DNA of 64,000 bases from Artocarpus heterophyllus (lineage: Eukaryota > Streptophyta > Magnoliopsida > Rosales > Moraceae), in NCBI GenBank assembly GCA_025403435.1, contig CM046354.1:41117779-41181778 (forward strand), in the 5' to 3' direction. The notes beneath the pieces were generated by a model. It saw only the letters and a program-made list of their open reading frames with translations. It did no database searches and was not told the origin of the DNA. Below, piece after piece: positions 25,201 through 36,429 of the stretch (the first letter of the stretch is position 1; every line of letters begins with the position of its first letter). Both the position numbers and the translations under genes were made by a program.

Positions 25201-26823
25201 TATGATTTGCAGTATCATCCCGGGAAGGCTAATGTAGTCGCGGATGCGCTTAGCAGGAAGTCTTCAGGGATTCTCGCTTGTTTGATTTTTGAGGACTGGA
25301 GCAGGGATGCGACAGTGAGTGAGTATCGGCTACTGTATCATGAAGATGGTGATCGAGTTTCGTTATATCATGTGGAAGCGACTCCAGCTCTTGTTCGGAT
25401 GGTGAAGCAAGGTCAGTGGCAGGATCGACATTTGTAGGGGATTTGGTCGCGGATTCAGAACGGGGAGCAGTTCAAGGAATGGAGCGTGCATGCAGATGGA
25501 TCGTTGTACTTTCGGGAGCGTCTTGCAGTTCCAGTTATCGCCGAGGTGATGAAAGCCGTTCTAGACGAAGCTCATAGGTCTCAGTTTGCTATTCATCCGG
25601 GGAGCACCAAGATGTATCGTGATTTGAAGAGGCAGTATTGGTGGAGAGGCATGAAGAAAGATGTTCGAGAGTACGTGGCCAAGTGTTCGACGTGTCTCCA
25701 GGTGAAAGCTGAGCATCAGAAGCCTGCAGGTCAGCTTCAGCCGCTTCCTATTCCAGGGTGAAAATGGGAGCATGTGACGATGGATTTTCTCACAGGTTTG
25801 CCGAGGACGGAGCAGCGGCATGATGCAGTTTGGGTTGTGGTCGACAGGTTGACGAAATCGACACATTTCATTCCGTTTAGGTCGACGTGTTCGAGGAAGA
25901 TTCTCGGGGAGTTGTATATGCAGAACATTGTGAGGTTGCATGGAGTTCCTTTGTCCATCACCTCTGATCGAGACACCAGGTTTAATGCTAAGTACTGGAG
26001 GAGTTTTCAGGAGGCTTTGGGTACGGATTTGAACTTCAGTACGACGTTTCATCCTCAGACTGATGGACAGTCTGAGCGGGTTATTCAGGTTCTCGAGGAT
26101 ATGTTGCGTGCTTGTGCGTTGGACTTCGGCGGCAATTGGAAGCAATGTTTGCATTTGGCGGAGTTCGCGTACAACAACAGTTATCAGGCGAGTATCGGCA
26201 TGGCACCATTTGAGACGTTGTATGGGCGACCGTGTCGGTCACCTGTGTGTTGGGCCGAGCCAGAAGATAGAGTTATTCTTGGGCCAGATGAGATTCGTGA
26301 CAGCAACGAGAAAGTCGTGGTGATCCGGGATCGGTTGAGAGCAGCTCAGAGTCGGCAGAAGAGCTACGCAGATAGGAGACGTAGACCCTTAGAGTTCGCG
26401 GTTGGAGATTTTGTTCTCTTGAGGGTATCGCCTCGTAAGGGAACTATGCGGTTCGGAGTGAGTGGGAAGCTCGCGCCGAGGTATATTGGGCCGTTCGAGA
26501 TCACTCAGCGTGTTGGTGTGGTCGCTTATCGGCTTAATCTTCCGCCCGAACTTTCTTACGTTCATGATGTATTTCATGTGTCGATGCTTAGGAAGTGTCC
26601 ACCTGAGCAGGGTAAGATAGTTTCGTTTCGTGATGTACAGGTTCGGGAAGATACGACGTACGAAGAAGTTCCGATTCAGATTATCGACCGGAAAGTGATT
26701 AGCTTGCGTCGTCGTGAGATACCGTTGGTAAAGGTCGTGTGGCAGCATCACGGGGTTGATGAAGCCACTTGGGAATTAGAGTCGAGTATGCGGGAGCTGT
26801 ATCCGCATTTGTTTTGTTTTTGA
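22237..26823 (+). pseudogene. E3 gag-pol polyprotein with three in-frame stops
   Basis: One uninterrupted reading frame of 1529 codons, with no frameshift, encoding the whole retrotransposon polyprotein. Gag has [12 protein letters not shown] and ends in a zinc knuckle C-x2-C-x4-H-x4-C (residues 271-284). Protease has DTGAS at 418-422. RT has [11 protein letters not shown] and LCVDYRQLN, with the catalytic FIDD at 751-754. RNase H has its first Asp in YADAS (900). Integrase has an HHCC zinc site, catalytic Asp1183, Asp1244 and Glu1280 (35 residues between the last two), and a C-terminal chromodomain-like tail (about 1470-1520). Stops are TAG at 24472, TAG at 25435 and TGA at 25759. The first falls just before the RT active site, so it is not a normal gag/pol recoding site. 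The copy is disabled but very recently so. Confidence 0.93.
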
Positions 26824-26858
26824 GATGAGTTGTAAATTTCGAGGACGAAATTCCTTTT

Positions 26859-26871
26859 AGGGGTGGAGAGT
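26859..26871 (+). other. E3 polypurine tract
   Basis: AGGGGTGGAGAGT directly before the 3' LTR at 26872; the plus-strand primer site for reverse transcription. Confidence 0.85.
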
Positions 26872-29010
26872 TGTAACGTCCCGAAATTTATTTAATGTTA
26901 ATGTAATGTAAATGATGAATTAGTGTGCCATAATTAACGTTTTAACATTTATTAGACTATTTGGTTGGATTTTTGAATTTTTGGTTGTTTTGTTAAATTA
27001 ATGAATTCGAAGGATTTCTTATTGTTTTAAAATGATATTTTGAGTTTTAAAACACCACAATTTGTAAAATGTTAAAAATACTCCGTTTTGCAAAACCGTG
27101 GGCGGCACATGGTTTTCGCACAGTAAAACCGCCCACCGATTTTCTCTATTTATTTCCTTCCTTCCTCTCTCTCTCCTCACTCTCCCGTGACATTCTCTCT
27201 CTCTCTCTCTCTCTCTCTCGGCAGCTCGCTCTCTCTCTCAATTCTCTCTCAAATTTTTGAACTCCATTTCGAATCCAAGCTTCGGGATAGCAAGGAGGAA
27301 GCTCGGGGACGTGATTCGGCAACCGAGAACGCGGATTGAAGCTTCGATTCGAGGTTAGATTCGAAATTTCTAAACTTTTTAAAAAATATTCAATTTTATG
27401 TGTTTTTGAAATCTAAGTTTGTTTAAGCTTAGAAAACCTTGGATTTGTGTTAAATGAACTTAGAACAACTAGAATCTAAGTTTAGATTGAAGAAAAACGG
27501 ATTGAATTCAAGATTTTTCATTTTTCTCCTCTTTTTCTCATTTTCGGATTTTTGAGGATTTTGAGTCAAAATCTTGTTTAAATGAGTCCAAACATGTTTT
27601 AGAATGTTTTTCTATCAAGTATAATTGTTTTTCATGCCTGGGATTTGAGAAAAACAGGTTGGAATCAAGATTTGGATTTTGGGGATCGAGAAACCCGTGA
27701 CTGGGATTTCTGGGTTTTCCCAGTTCGGCAGGCCGAAGTTCATGTTCGGCAGGCCGGAGTGATGATCGGCAGGCCGGTGTTCTTCTGACCGGCAGGCCGA
27801 ATCTGGGGAAATGTTCGGCAGGCCGAACCTTGCTTCCGGCAGGCCGAACTGTGCTTCGGCAGGCCGACCGAGGCATGGAAAAGTTTGTGATTTTCACCCG
27901 TTTTCACTGTTTTGAACCCTGATTTAAATCCCAACCTTATAGGATGATTTTAAAGGTACAAATGGCACACTAGGACATCATGAAATGATTTAGTAACATA
28001 GAATGTCTCAAACTAGATATTGATTGACTTAGTTAGTATCTAGGATTGTTCGTGGTTCCGTGGAGCTAACGTATAGCGGACCGGGATTGCGGTGTGGGGT
28101 ACCGGCACGAGTATTGAGGTAGGACTTCTATCCTATTTCTTTGGTAGCCTGGTTTTGAAATGATTTGGCTTTAAAAGGGATTTCTATCAAAATGTTTTCA
28201 ACGGTTGTTTGAAAATGGTTTTATCGGTTATATTTTATTATACCGTGATCTGAAATGAATTTCATAATAAATGTAATTGACAACACTCGGTAATAGGGTT
28301 TTGAATGATAATGATAATAAACACATGGGCATGATGCCATATCAGAGATCGGGTCGTGTAGCGATCGACCTTGGGGGCAGGTCCCGAAACCCAGCTGGGC
28401 CACTACGGTGATGATATCATGGTTTGCCTTGGTAAAAGTAAATTGGTGTTTTGATTTGACAAGTAGACTGTTCTGTGTCAGGACGGTTCTACTCAAGTTG
28501 TTTATTCATTTATTTATTTAAGTTTCCTCTGAATAATTTCTAATGATGCTATGTTTCTTTGCATTAAACTATTTTATAAAACATAGTCCTACTGAGCCTT
28601 TCGCTCACGTTTTATTGTTTTAAATTTCCCCCCTCTAGGTGGTCTTCCATTTAGGTTTGGAGAAGATTCTTCGGACCGAACTCAGGAGCAATAGGAGAAT
28701 TTATTTATATTCTGTAGTATTAATCAAGGCATGTAAGACTTTAACTTTATTTGTACTTGGACTGTAATTGTATTAGTGATATTGTCAGAACCATGTGTGT
28801 GCACAAGTTGTGGGTTGTGGAACCCATATTCGCGGTTTTTATTCAATTATTGTTATTTGTTTAATGATTTTAAATTCTTTTATAAAATGTGGTGGAAAAT
28901 CTCTTTATCTCTTACTTAATTGGATTCTTAAACACTTAATTTTAATTAAATCCGTTTTTAATTAATCTAAATATTCTGCCACGTCACCTCCCGTACTCCG
29001 GGGCGTGACA
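26872..29010 (+). repeat. E3 3' LTR (2139 bp)
   Basis: Nearly identical to the 5' LTR. It is 42 bp shorter, accounted for by two fewer dyad units (7 instead of 9) plus offsetting small indels. It is followed by TSD GGAAT. Confidence 0.95.
27726..27866. repeat. Dyad array (7 units) in E3 3' LTR
   Basis: CGGCAGGCCG cores start at 27726, 27747, 27767, 27790, 27816, 27837 and 27857 (spacings 21, 20, 23, 26, 21, 20). The first six positions match the 5' LTR. Two units present there are missing here. Confidence 0.95.
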
Positions 29011-29282
29011 GGAATAATGGACAGTTTTACTGTGTGAAAACCATGTGCCGCCTATGGTTTTGTAAAACAAAACATGTTTGACATTTGACACATAGTTTGT
29101 TTTAAAAACTCAAAATAACATTTTAAAACAATAAGAAATCCTTAGAAATAATTAGAATAAGAGAAACAACTTTAAACTCAAAATCTCACCAAATGATCAA
29201 ATTAAGTTTAAAATATTCATCATGGCACACTAATCCACCATTTTACATTCTAATATCATTAAATTAGTTTTTAAGCGTTACA

Positions 29283-30604
29283 GGACCACGTCTTGTGATA
29301 AATATATATGATCAAGTTCATTGTAATTTGTTGATTTTTGACCAAAATGAATAATGCCTTTTTTTTCTAGAATAATTAATAATGCATTTCAAAATTCCAG
29401 AATTTTCTCATAGAGGCTATGTAAAGTTATATGAAACATTTTTTGTGAAATTCAGGAAAAATATTTATATATATATGTATATAAATGACCCTTTTCTTTA
29501 AGGAACAATGATGAATTTTTGTGCTAAAAATTGAGTTGTTATATTAGTTTGTTTTTGGGTCAAAGTTATACTAGTTCAGAATCAATTAGACAGCAAGAGA
29601 ATCGTTGTCCCATGTCTGATGTAAAAGTGGAACAACATTTTGCCAGTCTCATAAGCCATAATACAGTTTTAGTTTGGGATAAAAATTATTAGGTGTTTGA
29701 TAGAGCGGTTGGAACTAGAAATGTTAGTTTGAAAATTGTAGTATGCGATAGCTTCATATTCTATCAACTTTTTACTATAGTTACTGACAGCTTTACACTA
29801 TTTATTGGTTGAAACTATTGCTTCGAACCGAGATAGTAAATAACCTATTACTCTCCTCGGGCTACTACATTTTTACATTTTATTTGCAATCTGATATAAA
29901 TAAACATATTGTTCTTTATTTTGCCTAAAAAAAATAACACATTTTTATGCTTTCCACTAAAAATAATAACAATAGTAGTAGTAGTAATAACTAACCATTT
30001 TCTTCAATAAAAAATTAATAATAACAACTTTTTGTAGTTGTTGCATGTCCATCCTCTTAGCAAGAAAGAGACCTACTCGCAATTATTAAAAAAAAACCAC
30101 CAAAAAAACAAATTAAAAAAAATACTTAGATTGAACAAAGTTAAAAAAGCTTGTGTCTTTTCCACTCTCCTTTTCTCTCTCTCTTTTGCATGTGAAACCT
30201 TGGAATATCTAAGTTTTCTTCCTTAGGGCCGAAGTCTAAGAGGCGACACTTGGTTGTCCTTTGGACTCCTAGCACTAGAGTGGGAGATTTGGGCTCAATA
30301 ATGATAGCGCTAGGGTGAGGTATGTTGTGAGATTAGAGGTTATGTTTGTTAACATGATGAAGGACGTTGATGGGCTTTTTGTTTGGCTACTCTAGGCATG
30401 CCAACTCCTAGAAAGAGTATTCGTATTGGTAGATGCCAGTGCATTGTAGCTATTAACTAACCCAGAGAGCATTGTAGGTATGCAACATAACTCGGGAGCA
30501 CATGGTTAATACCTACAATGTAATTATAACCATGAATATCTTCTCTTTTAGCAGGAAGGTAAATAACTTCTCTTTTGACCATTTACATGAATGTCTAAAC
30601 ATAG
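29283..30604. other. Intergenic sequence, no gene recognised
   Basis: Flanking DNA to the right of E1, continuous with 3060 before insertion. AT-rich, with poly-A and simple ATA/GTA runs near 29930-30120. No ORF looks coding and no repeat family was recognised. Confidence 0.6.
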
Positions 30605-32058
30605 TGTTGGGTTTTGTTGGATTTTGTGATTCAAATAAGCAGCGGAAAATCAAAATTAATTCCCACCAAACCCTCGCAGGATCCATGCAATTCGATTAGA
30701 CTGATAAGAAAAATCATAGAATCTTACTAGGACGACAAAAGAGGCAAGATTTCTAGAAGGAAGAGAGCGGGTTCACTCCGGTGACACCCTAACTTGAGCT
30801 TTTCGTATTCAGGATCGGATTTAGACATTGTTACCTAGAGCAATACCCTCTGTAGGTATCTACACAAACAAACTCTCTCAAAAACGAATTGGTGTGCTAG
30901 CACCCTCTCATTTGCGTTAAATGACTCTCTAATTTTTAAGGTTTTTAATGTTCTCGCCTTTTAGAATAATAGAACGCCTTCTTTCTTCTTAATTCGGCTA
31001 GAAACCTTAAGACAGATATACATATATCTATTGCCTTCGAGATAGAGTTAAATTTTAACTAGGGTAAACTGTAATTCGAATATGATTCAAAGAATCTAGA
31101 TAATATTTGTAATTTGAATATTATTCAAAGAATCTAGATAATATCTGTAATTCGAATATGATTCAAAGAATCTAGATAATGTCAGATTCAATAAACCTAG
31201 ACATATATAGTACATCGAATCTGAACATTATCAAGTTCATTGAACCTAGACACAGTAAACCCAAAATTCGTTTTTGGTCTGTTCTAAGTGTGTGACCCTA
31301 TAGGTTCACATAACATTAGTAATGGACTTGAAATTCTGTTTTTGGCCCACAAATCATAAGCGGCCTCTAGCAAGACATTATGATTACCCAAGTTCAATAA
31401 TCCGACACAACTTAATCCACAATAAGTATTATAGTCCTTTTGTCACTAGATACCTTGATTGAATATAAGGCATGGTTTATGTCAACCTTATATTTATTCA
31501 ATCATATTATTTTTCAATCTTAAGTAGACTGATATTGATAACCCTTATAAATTCATTCCAGCATGGCCATATATTTTTTCTTCAGTCTAACTTATCGAGG
31601 AGCCCATAGATATCTTTCTCACAATAAATGAGGGACAAATTCCTTCTTAATCACTCACATTCCTCATGTGATTCACTTTATATCCAACAACAATCCATTC
31701 CATCATCCTGTTAAAGATAATATTAGAATGTGTCAAAATATAGAACTTGTCATGTAGGAAACAATGGTGATTTCAAGTTAGAGGACTAGGATAATACTAT
31801 TGTAATGAGAATCACTTATGACAATTATCCATGCAGTATTCTCCTAGCGGGTCGATCCAATACATCATTTCTTAAATATGTATCTATGAGTTGACTTAGT
31901 ATCTCATACACACGATTAGTAAAACATAATCATCAGTCAAACTTCATACTAGTTTTCATTCATTATTATCCCAATAATAATGAATGACTGGGGATAATTT
32001 AGAATAGAATTCATTTTTTATCTAAAAGTTTTACTATTAAGTCACATACTTGATGACC

Positions 32059-34242
32059 TGTCACGCCCCGGAGTACGGGAGGTGACGTGGCGGAATATTT
32101 AGATTAATTAAAAGAGAATCTGATTGAAACCGATGGTTAAAGAATCAAATTAAATGAGAAATAAGAATATTTCCACCACATTTTTATAAAAGAATTTATA
32201 AATATTAAACGAGTAATAAAAATTAAATAAAAACCACGAGTATGGGTTCCACAACCCACAATTTGTGCACACACATGGTTCTGACAATATCATAAATACA
32301 ATCACAGTCCAGATACAGATAAAGTTAAGTCTTACATGCCTTGATTAAATAATACAAAATATAAATAATCCTCCTATTGCTCCTGAGTTCGGTCTGAAGA
32401 ATCCTCTCCAAACCCAAATGGGAAACCACCTAGAGGGGGGGAAATTTAAAACAGTAAAACGTGAGCGAAAGGCTCAGTAGGACTATGTTTTATAAAATGA
32501 TTTAATGCAAAGAAACATATCATTGTTAGGAGTACTCCAAAGAAAACTTTAAATAAATAAGTAAATAAATAAATAAATAAATAGATAATTTGAGTAGAGC
32601 CGTCCTGACACAGAACAGTCTACTCGTACAATTGAAAACACCATTTTCCTTTTACCTAGGCAAACCATGATATCACCACCGTAGTGGCCCAACTGGGTTT
32701 CGGGACCTGCCCCCAAGGTCGATCGCTACACGACCTGATCTCTAATATAGCATCATGCCTTTGTGTTTATTATCATTATCATTCAAAACCTAATTACCGA
32801 GTGTTGTCAATTACGTTCATTATGAAATTCATTTCATAATCACGGTATATTAAAATATAACCGATAAAACCATTTCCAAACAACCGTTGAAAACATTTTG
32901 ATAGAAATCCTTTTCAAAGCCAAATCATTTCAAAACCAGGCTACCAAGGAAATAGGATAGAAGTCCTACCTCAATACTCGTGCCGGTGCCCCACATCGTA
33001 ATCTCGGTCCGCTATACGTTAGCTCCATGAAACCACGAACGATCCTAGATACAAACTAAGTCGATTAATATCTAGTTCGAGACATTCTATGTTACTAAAC
33101 CATTTCATGATGTCCTAGTGTACCATTTGTACCTTTACAATCATTCTATAAGGTTGGGATTTAAATCAGGGTTCAAAACAGTGAAAACGGGTGAAAAATC
33201 ACAAAATTTTCCATGCCTCGGTCGGCCTGCTGGACTCCTTGCTTCGGCCGGCTGAACTGCACAGTTCGGCCTGCCGGAAGCAAAGTTTAGTCGGCCGAAC
33301 ACTTCCCCAGGTTCGGCCTGCCGGTCGAAAGAACACCGGCCTGCCGATCATCACTCCGGCCTATCGAACGCACAGTTCGGCCTGCCGAACTGGGAAAATC
33401 CAGAAATCCTAGCCATGGGTTTCTCGATCCCCAAAATCCAAATCTTGATTCTAACCTGTTTTTCTCAAATCCTAGGCATGAAAAACAATCATAGTTGATA
33501 GAAAAACATACTAGAACATGTTTGAACTCATTTAAACAAGATTTAAACTCGAAATCCTCAAAAATCCAAAAATGAGAAAATGAGGAGAAAAATGAAAAAT
33601 CTTGAATTCAATCCGTTTTTCTTAAATCTAAGCTTAGATTCAAGTTGTTCTAAGTTCATTTAACTCAAATCCACGGTTTTCTAAGCTTAAACAACCCTAG
33701 ATTTCTAAAATGCACAAAATTGAAAATTTTGGAAAAAGTTTAGAAATTTTAAAACTAACCTCGAATCGAAGCTTCAATCCATGTTCTCGGTTGCTAAATT
33801 ACGTCCCCGAGTCTCCTCCTTGCTATCCCGAAGCTTGGATTCGAAATTGGGTTTAAAAATTTGAGAGAGAGATATATAGAGAGAGAGAGTGCCGAGAGAG
33901 AGATCAAGAGGAAGAGAGAGAGAGATGCGTGAGAGTGAGGAGAGAGAGAGAGAGGAAGGAAATAAATAGAGAAAATTGGTGGGTGGTTTTACTGTGCGAA
34001 AACCATGTGCCGCCCACGGTTTTGCAAAACGGAGTATTTTTAACATTTTACAAATTGTTGTGTTTTAAAACTCAAAACATCATTTTAAAACAATAAGGAA
34101 TCCTTTGAATGCATCAATTTAACAAAACAACCAAAAACTAAAAATCCAACAAAGTAATCAAATTAATGTTAAAACGTTAATTATGGCACACTAATTCATC
34201 ATTTATATTACATTAACATTAAATAAATTTCGGGGCGTTACA
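32059..34242 (-). mobile_element. Solo LTR of the E1/E3 gypsy family, inside Copia family B
   Basis: 2184 bp ending TGTAACG on its 5' side (34242) and CGGGGCGTGACA at 32059. The flanks are TGACC (32054-32058) and TAACC (34243-34247), a TSD with one mismatch. It is closer to the E3 LTR than to E1. It contains an eight-unit dyad array and the same conserved LTR block (32690-32740). Confidence 0.88.
33223..33387. repeat. Dyad array (8 units) in gypsy solo LTR
   Basis: Cores start at 33223, 33245, 33267, 33292, 33314, 33337, 33357 and 33378 (spacings 22, 22, 25, 22, 23, 20, 21). Minus-strand orientation, consistent with the LTR. Confidence 0.9.
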
Positions 34243-34379
34243 TAACCTTAGGCAAAATTAACTATTCATAGAATTAGAATAAAAAACAATAATGAAAATG
34301 CCTCTTTATTAATAAAATACAAATGTAATGAAGTCAAAATGTTGTCAATACATAATTGGTCTAGGGCACATCACTAACA

Positions 34380-34900
34380 CATAGGACTATGAATCTAAAG
34401 GCTTCTTTGGGAAGAGTTTCTTTTAATTTGTTGGATCGAAAAGCTGCTTGTGTAAGTGTTTGGTCTTCGAATGATCTATCAAAAATATTTCTTTCTCCAG
34501 AAGTGCTTCTAGTCAAAGCCACAAAAGACATGTTTGGGAGGGCTTTTTAGAAGTAGCTTTTGGCTTCTTCAATCTAAAAGCTATTTCTAAAAAGTCAAAA
34601 AGCTGCTTCTGAAAGTGTTTGAATCATCTCTTAGAAGTATTGCCAGTCAAAACCATAAAATATAACTTCTTAAAAAAGTACTACTAAAATATACTTTGAA
34701 ACTTCTTCCAGAGTGTTAATAGTATATTATAAACTTAAATATAACATTTTTGTAACTTAATAAAAAATTTTAAAACCAATTTTGACATATTTAAGCTCTT
34801 TTAAAACTATGGACATTTACTAAAAAACTACAATTCTCTTCTCTTATTTCGCAGACTAAAAGCACAAGCAAAAAAGCTATGCCAAACGGGTCCAAAATGA
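34380..34900. mobile_element. Two diverged tandem MITE-like units
   Basis: Sequence rich in AAAAGCTGCTTCTGAAAGTG and AGAAGTGCTTC words occurs twice (about 34435-34525 and 34595-34660). Outer ends look inverted: TTTGGGAGGGCTTTTTAG near 34535 against the complement of GCTATGCCAAACGGGTCC near 34876-34893. This resembles small non-autonomous DNA transposons common near plant genes. TSDs were not resolved, and the family is unassigned. Confidence 0.4.
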
Positions 34901-35095
34901 GGCTTCTCAAAAAAAAAAAAAAAACACTTTTCAATAAGCTTTGAAACTTATAAGACCTTATAAAATTCAATATAACATTTTTGTTATTTATTAAAAATTT
35001 TAAAACTATTTTTACCCATTTAAGCCCTTTTTTAAATATGGTTCCAACATGTAGTGAAAAACCATAGTTTTTGCTCTTTTTTTTCCTACTAACTA

Positions 35096-36429
35096 AGGGT
35101 CCATTTGGGATAGCTTGTGCTTAAACTTTAAGCAGTAGAAGAAGATAAGCATAAGTTAAGGCTTTTTACTTAATGTTTAGACAATACATGGAAAAGTATT
35201 TTTTGATTTCAAAAAAGCTTTTAAACTTGTATGGTTAAAGAGCTTTTGAATATAACCTATTTAGTGATAAGTACATACTTTGTCATATTTTTGCATCATT
35301 TCTTTTTTTTTTCTTTTTTGCATTTATTCTCCATGTTTTTGAGAATTCTTATGTTTTAATTTTATTTTGTGATTTTAGATATTTTAATATTAAAGAATAA
35401 AAAGAAGGAGAAAAATAAAGATTTTTGGAGTTAAAAATATCAAGCATTCAATTTCGAGGCCAATGGAAGCGGATCACAAATTGGAGTTGAAATGGGCAAA
35501 AAAGGGCAAAAATAGTGCAAAATCGAAGCAACCCATATGCCAACACCAGCCCTTACCTGTGAGACCTCCCAGCTTGCCCCAGCAAGCCACCCGAGCTCCC
35601 ATGCACACATCGGCTCAACTACAGCCCTACATTGCGCCCTCGTGGCCCAACACATGGCCCACACCTCTAAATGCATTTTTGAGGATTTTTTGCCCCAAAA
35701 GCTCCTTTTTATTGTTCAAAACCCTACTAATATATAAGCATCATTAGGGAACACTAACCCAACATTTTTTGGCCTCAAAACTCAGAACAAACACTACAAA
35801 AAGGAGAGAAAAGAAAGAAAGGAGGAGATCCAAAGGCTTGCTACTTGAGGAGTTCTTGGAGATCTTCATAATCTCTACTTCTGGTTCATCTGTTTGATCT
35901 ATAATGTTGTTGATTTTTATAGTTTTGTTGTTAATTTTAATTATGTCTAGCTAAGTTTTTTGTGGTTAAAGGTGAATTCCATGCCTTAGACACATTTATG
36001 TAATTGATTGTATGAATTATTCTTAGAAATTCTTGTTGAAATTGCTTATGTTTCACCATGTTTACTGTTCATAGTTGATTTTTGTAGTGTCTCTTAGGTC
36101 GGAACTAGAGGCAATGAATATTGGAAGGTGCTTTCTTTTTTACAGAACTGTAAGAGAACCAACCATTGTCTTTGAAAAGCCAAGGTATGGCTTTCCAAAG
36201 CCACCAGGCATAAAAGGAACTGCTCTTGAACTAAATCCCCTCTCGTCCCTGAAAGAAGTGGTCCTACTCTAGATGCTTCAGATTTTGTCTAGTAGATGCG
36301 AATCATAGTCATAGCCCTAGTTGACTTTTCTTTCCCTTTGTAAAGCCAATGGACATAAGAACGAAGTCTTCATTTGCAATCATAGGTTTTGGGACTAATA
36401 TAATTATTTAAGAAAACAACAGGCAAATT
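35096..36429. other. Unassigned repeat-like region with leader-like sequence
   Basis: A segment starting TGATAAGTACATACTTTGTC near 35267 has a GC-richer middle (35460-35680), a TATATAAG at 35730, then an AG-rich leader and an ATGTCTAGCTAAG segment near 35943. This gross structure resembles the promoter and leader of some plant LTR elements, but I found no matching partner or pol. A 65-codon plus-strand ORF at 36075-36272 is not recognised. Confidence 0.3.

Larger units (their letters stand above)
19951..29010 (+). mobile_element. E3: young, near-intact Ty3/gypsy (Tekay-like) retrotransposon
   Basis: 9060 bp with TSD GGAAT (19946-19950 and 29011-29015). It has LTRs of 2181 and 2139 bp, a PBS, one continuous gag-pol frame and a polypurine tract. 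The two LTRs differ by only about 20 substitutions by eye plus a 42-bp difference in the dyad array, so the insertion is recent relative to everything around it. It sits inside the E1 5' LTR, a relative of its own LTR. Confidence 0.95.
3061..29282 (-). mobile_element. E1: Ty3/gypsy (Tekay-like) LTR retrotransposon with nested insertions
   Basis: A complete minus-strand element with TSD GGACC at 3056-3060 and 29283-29287. The order in its own sense is: 5' LTR (29282 back to 11940, with E2 and E3 inside), PBS, gag-PR-RT-RH-IN (11834 to 7369), purine tract, 3' LTR (7321 to 3061, with a solo Copia LTR inside). Without nested material the LTRs are about 2218 and 2206 bp. The IN tail carries a chromodomain-like segment, which places it with the chromoviruses. 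LTR ends are TGTGACGCC...GCGTGATA on the left copy and TGTAACGC... on the right copy. Only old mutations keep the termini from matching exactly. Confidence 0.9.
11940..29282 (-). repeat. E1 5' LTR, split by E2 and E3
   Basis: LTR pieces lie at 11940-11967, 18023-19950 and 29011-29282, separated by E2 and E3 and their TSDs. Joined length is about 2218 bp, matching the 3' LTR. It ends at 29282 next to the GGACC TSD. Confidence 0.88.
30605..34379 (-). mobile_element. Solo LTR, Copia family B (split by a gypsy solo LTR)
   Basis: In its own sense it starts at 34379 (TGTTAGTGATGTGCCC) and ends at 30605 (...CCCAACA). TSD CATAG lies at 30600-30604 and 34380-34384. Removing the nested gypsy LTR and its TSD leaves about 1586 bp. 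The AATAAAGAGGC segment near 34305 resembles the conserved start region of Angela/Tork-type Copia LTRs. It carries no dyad array. Confidence 0.88.
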
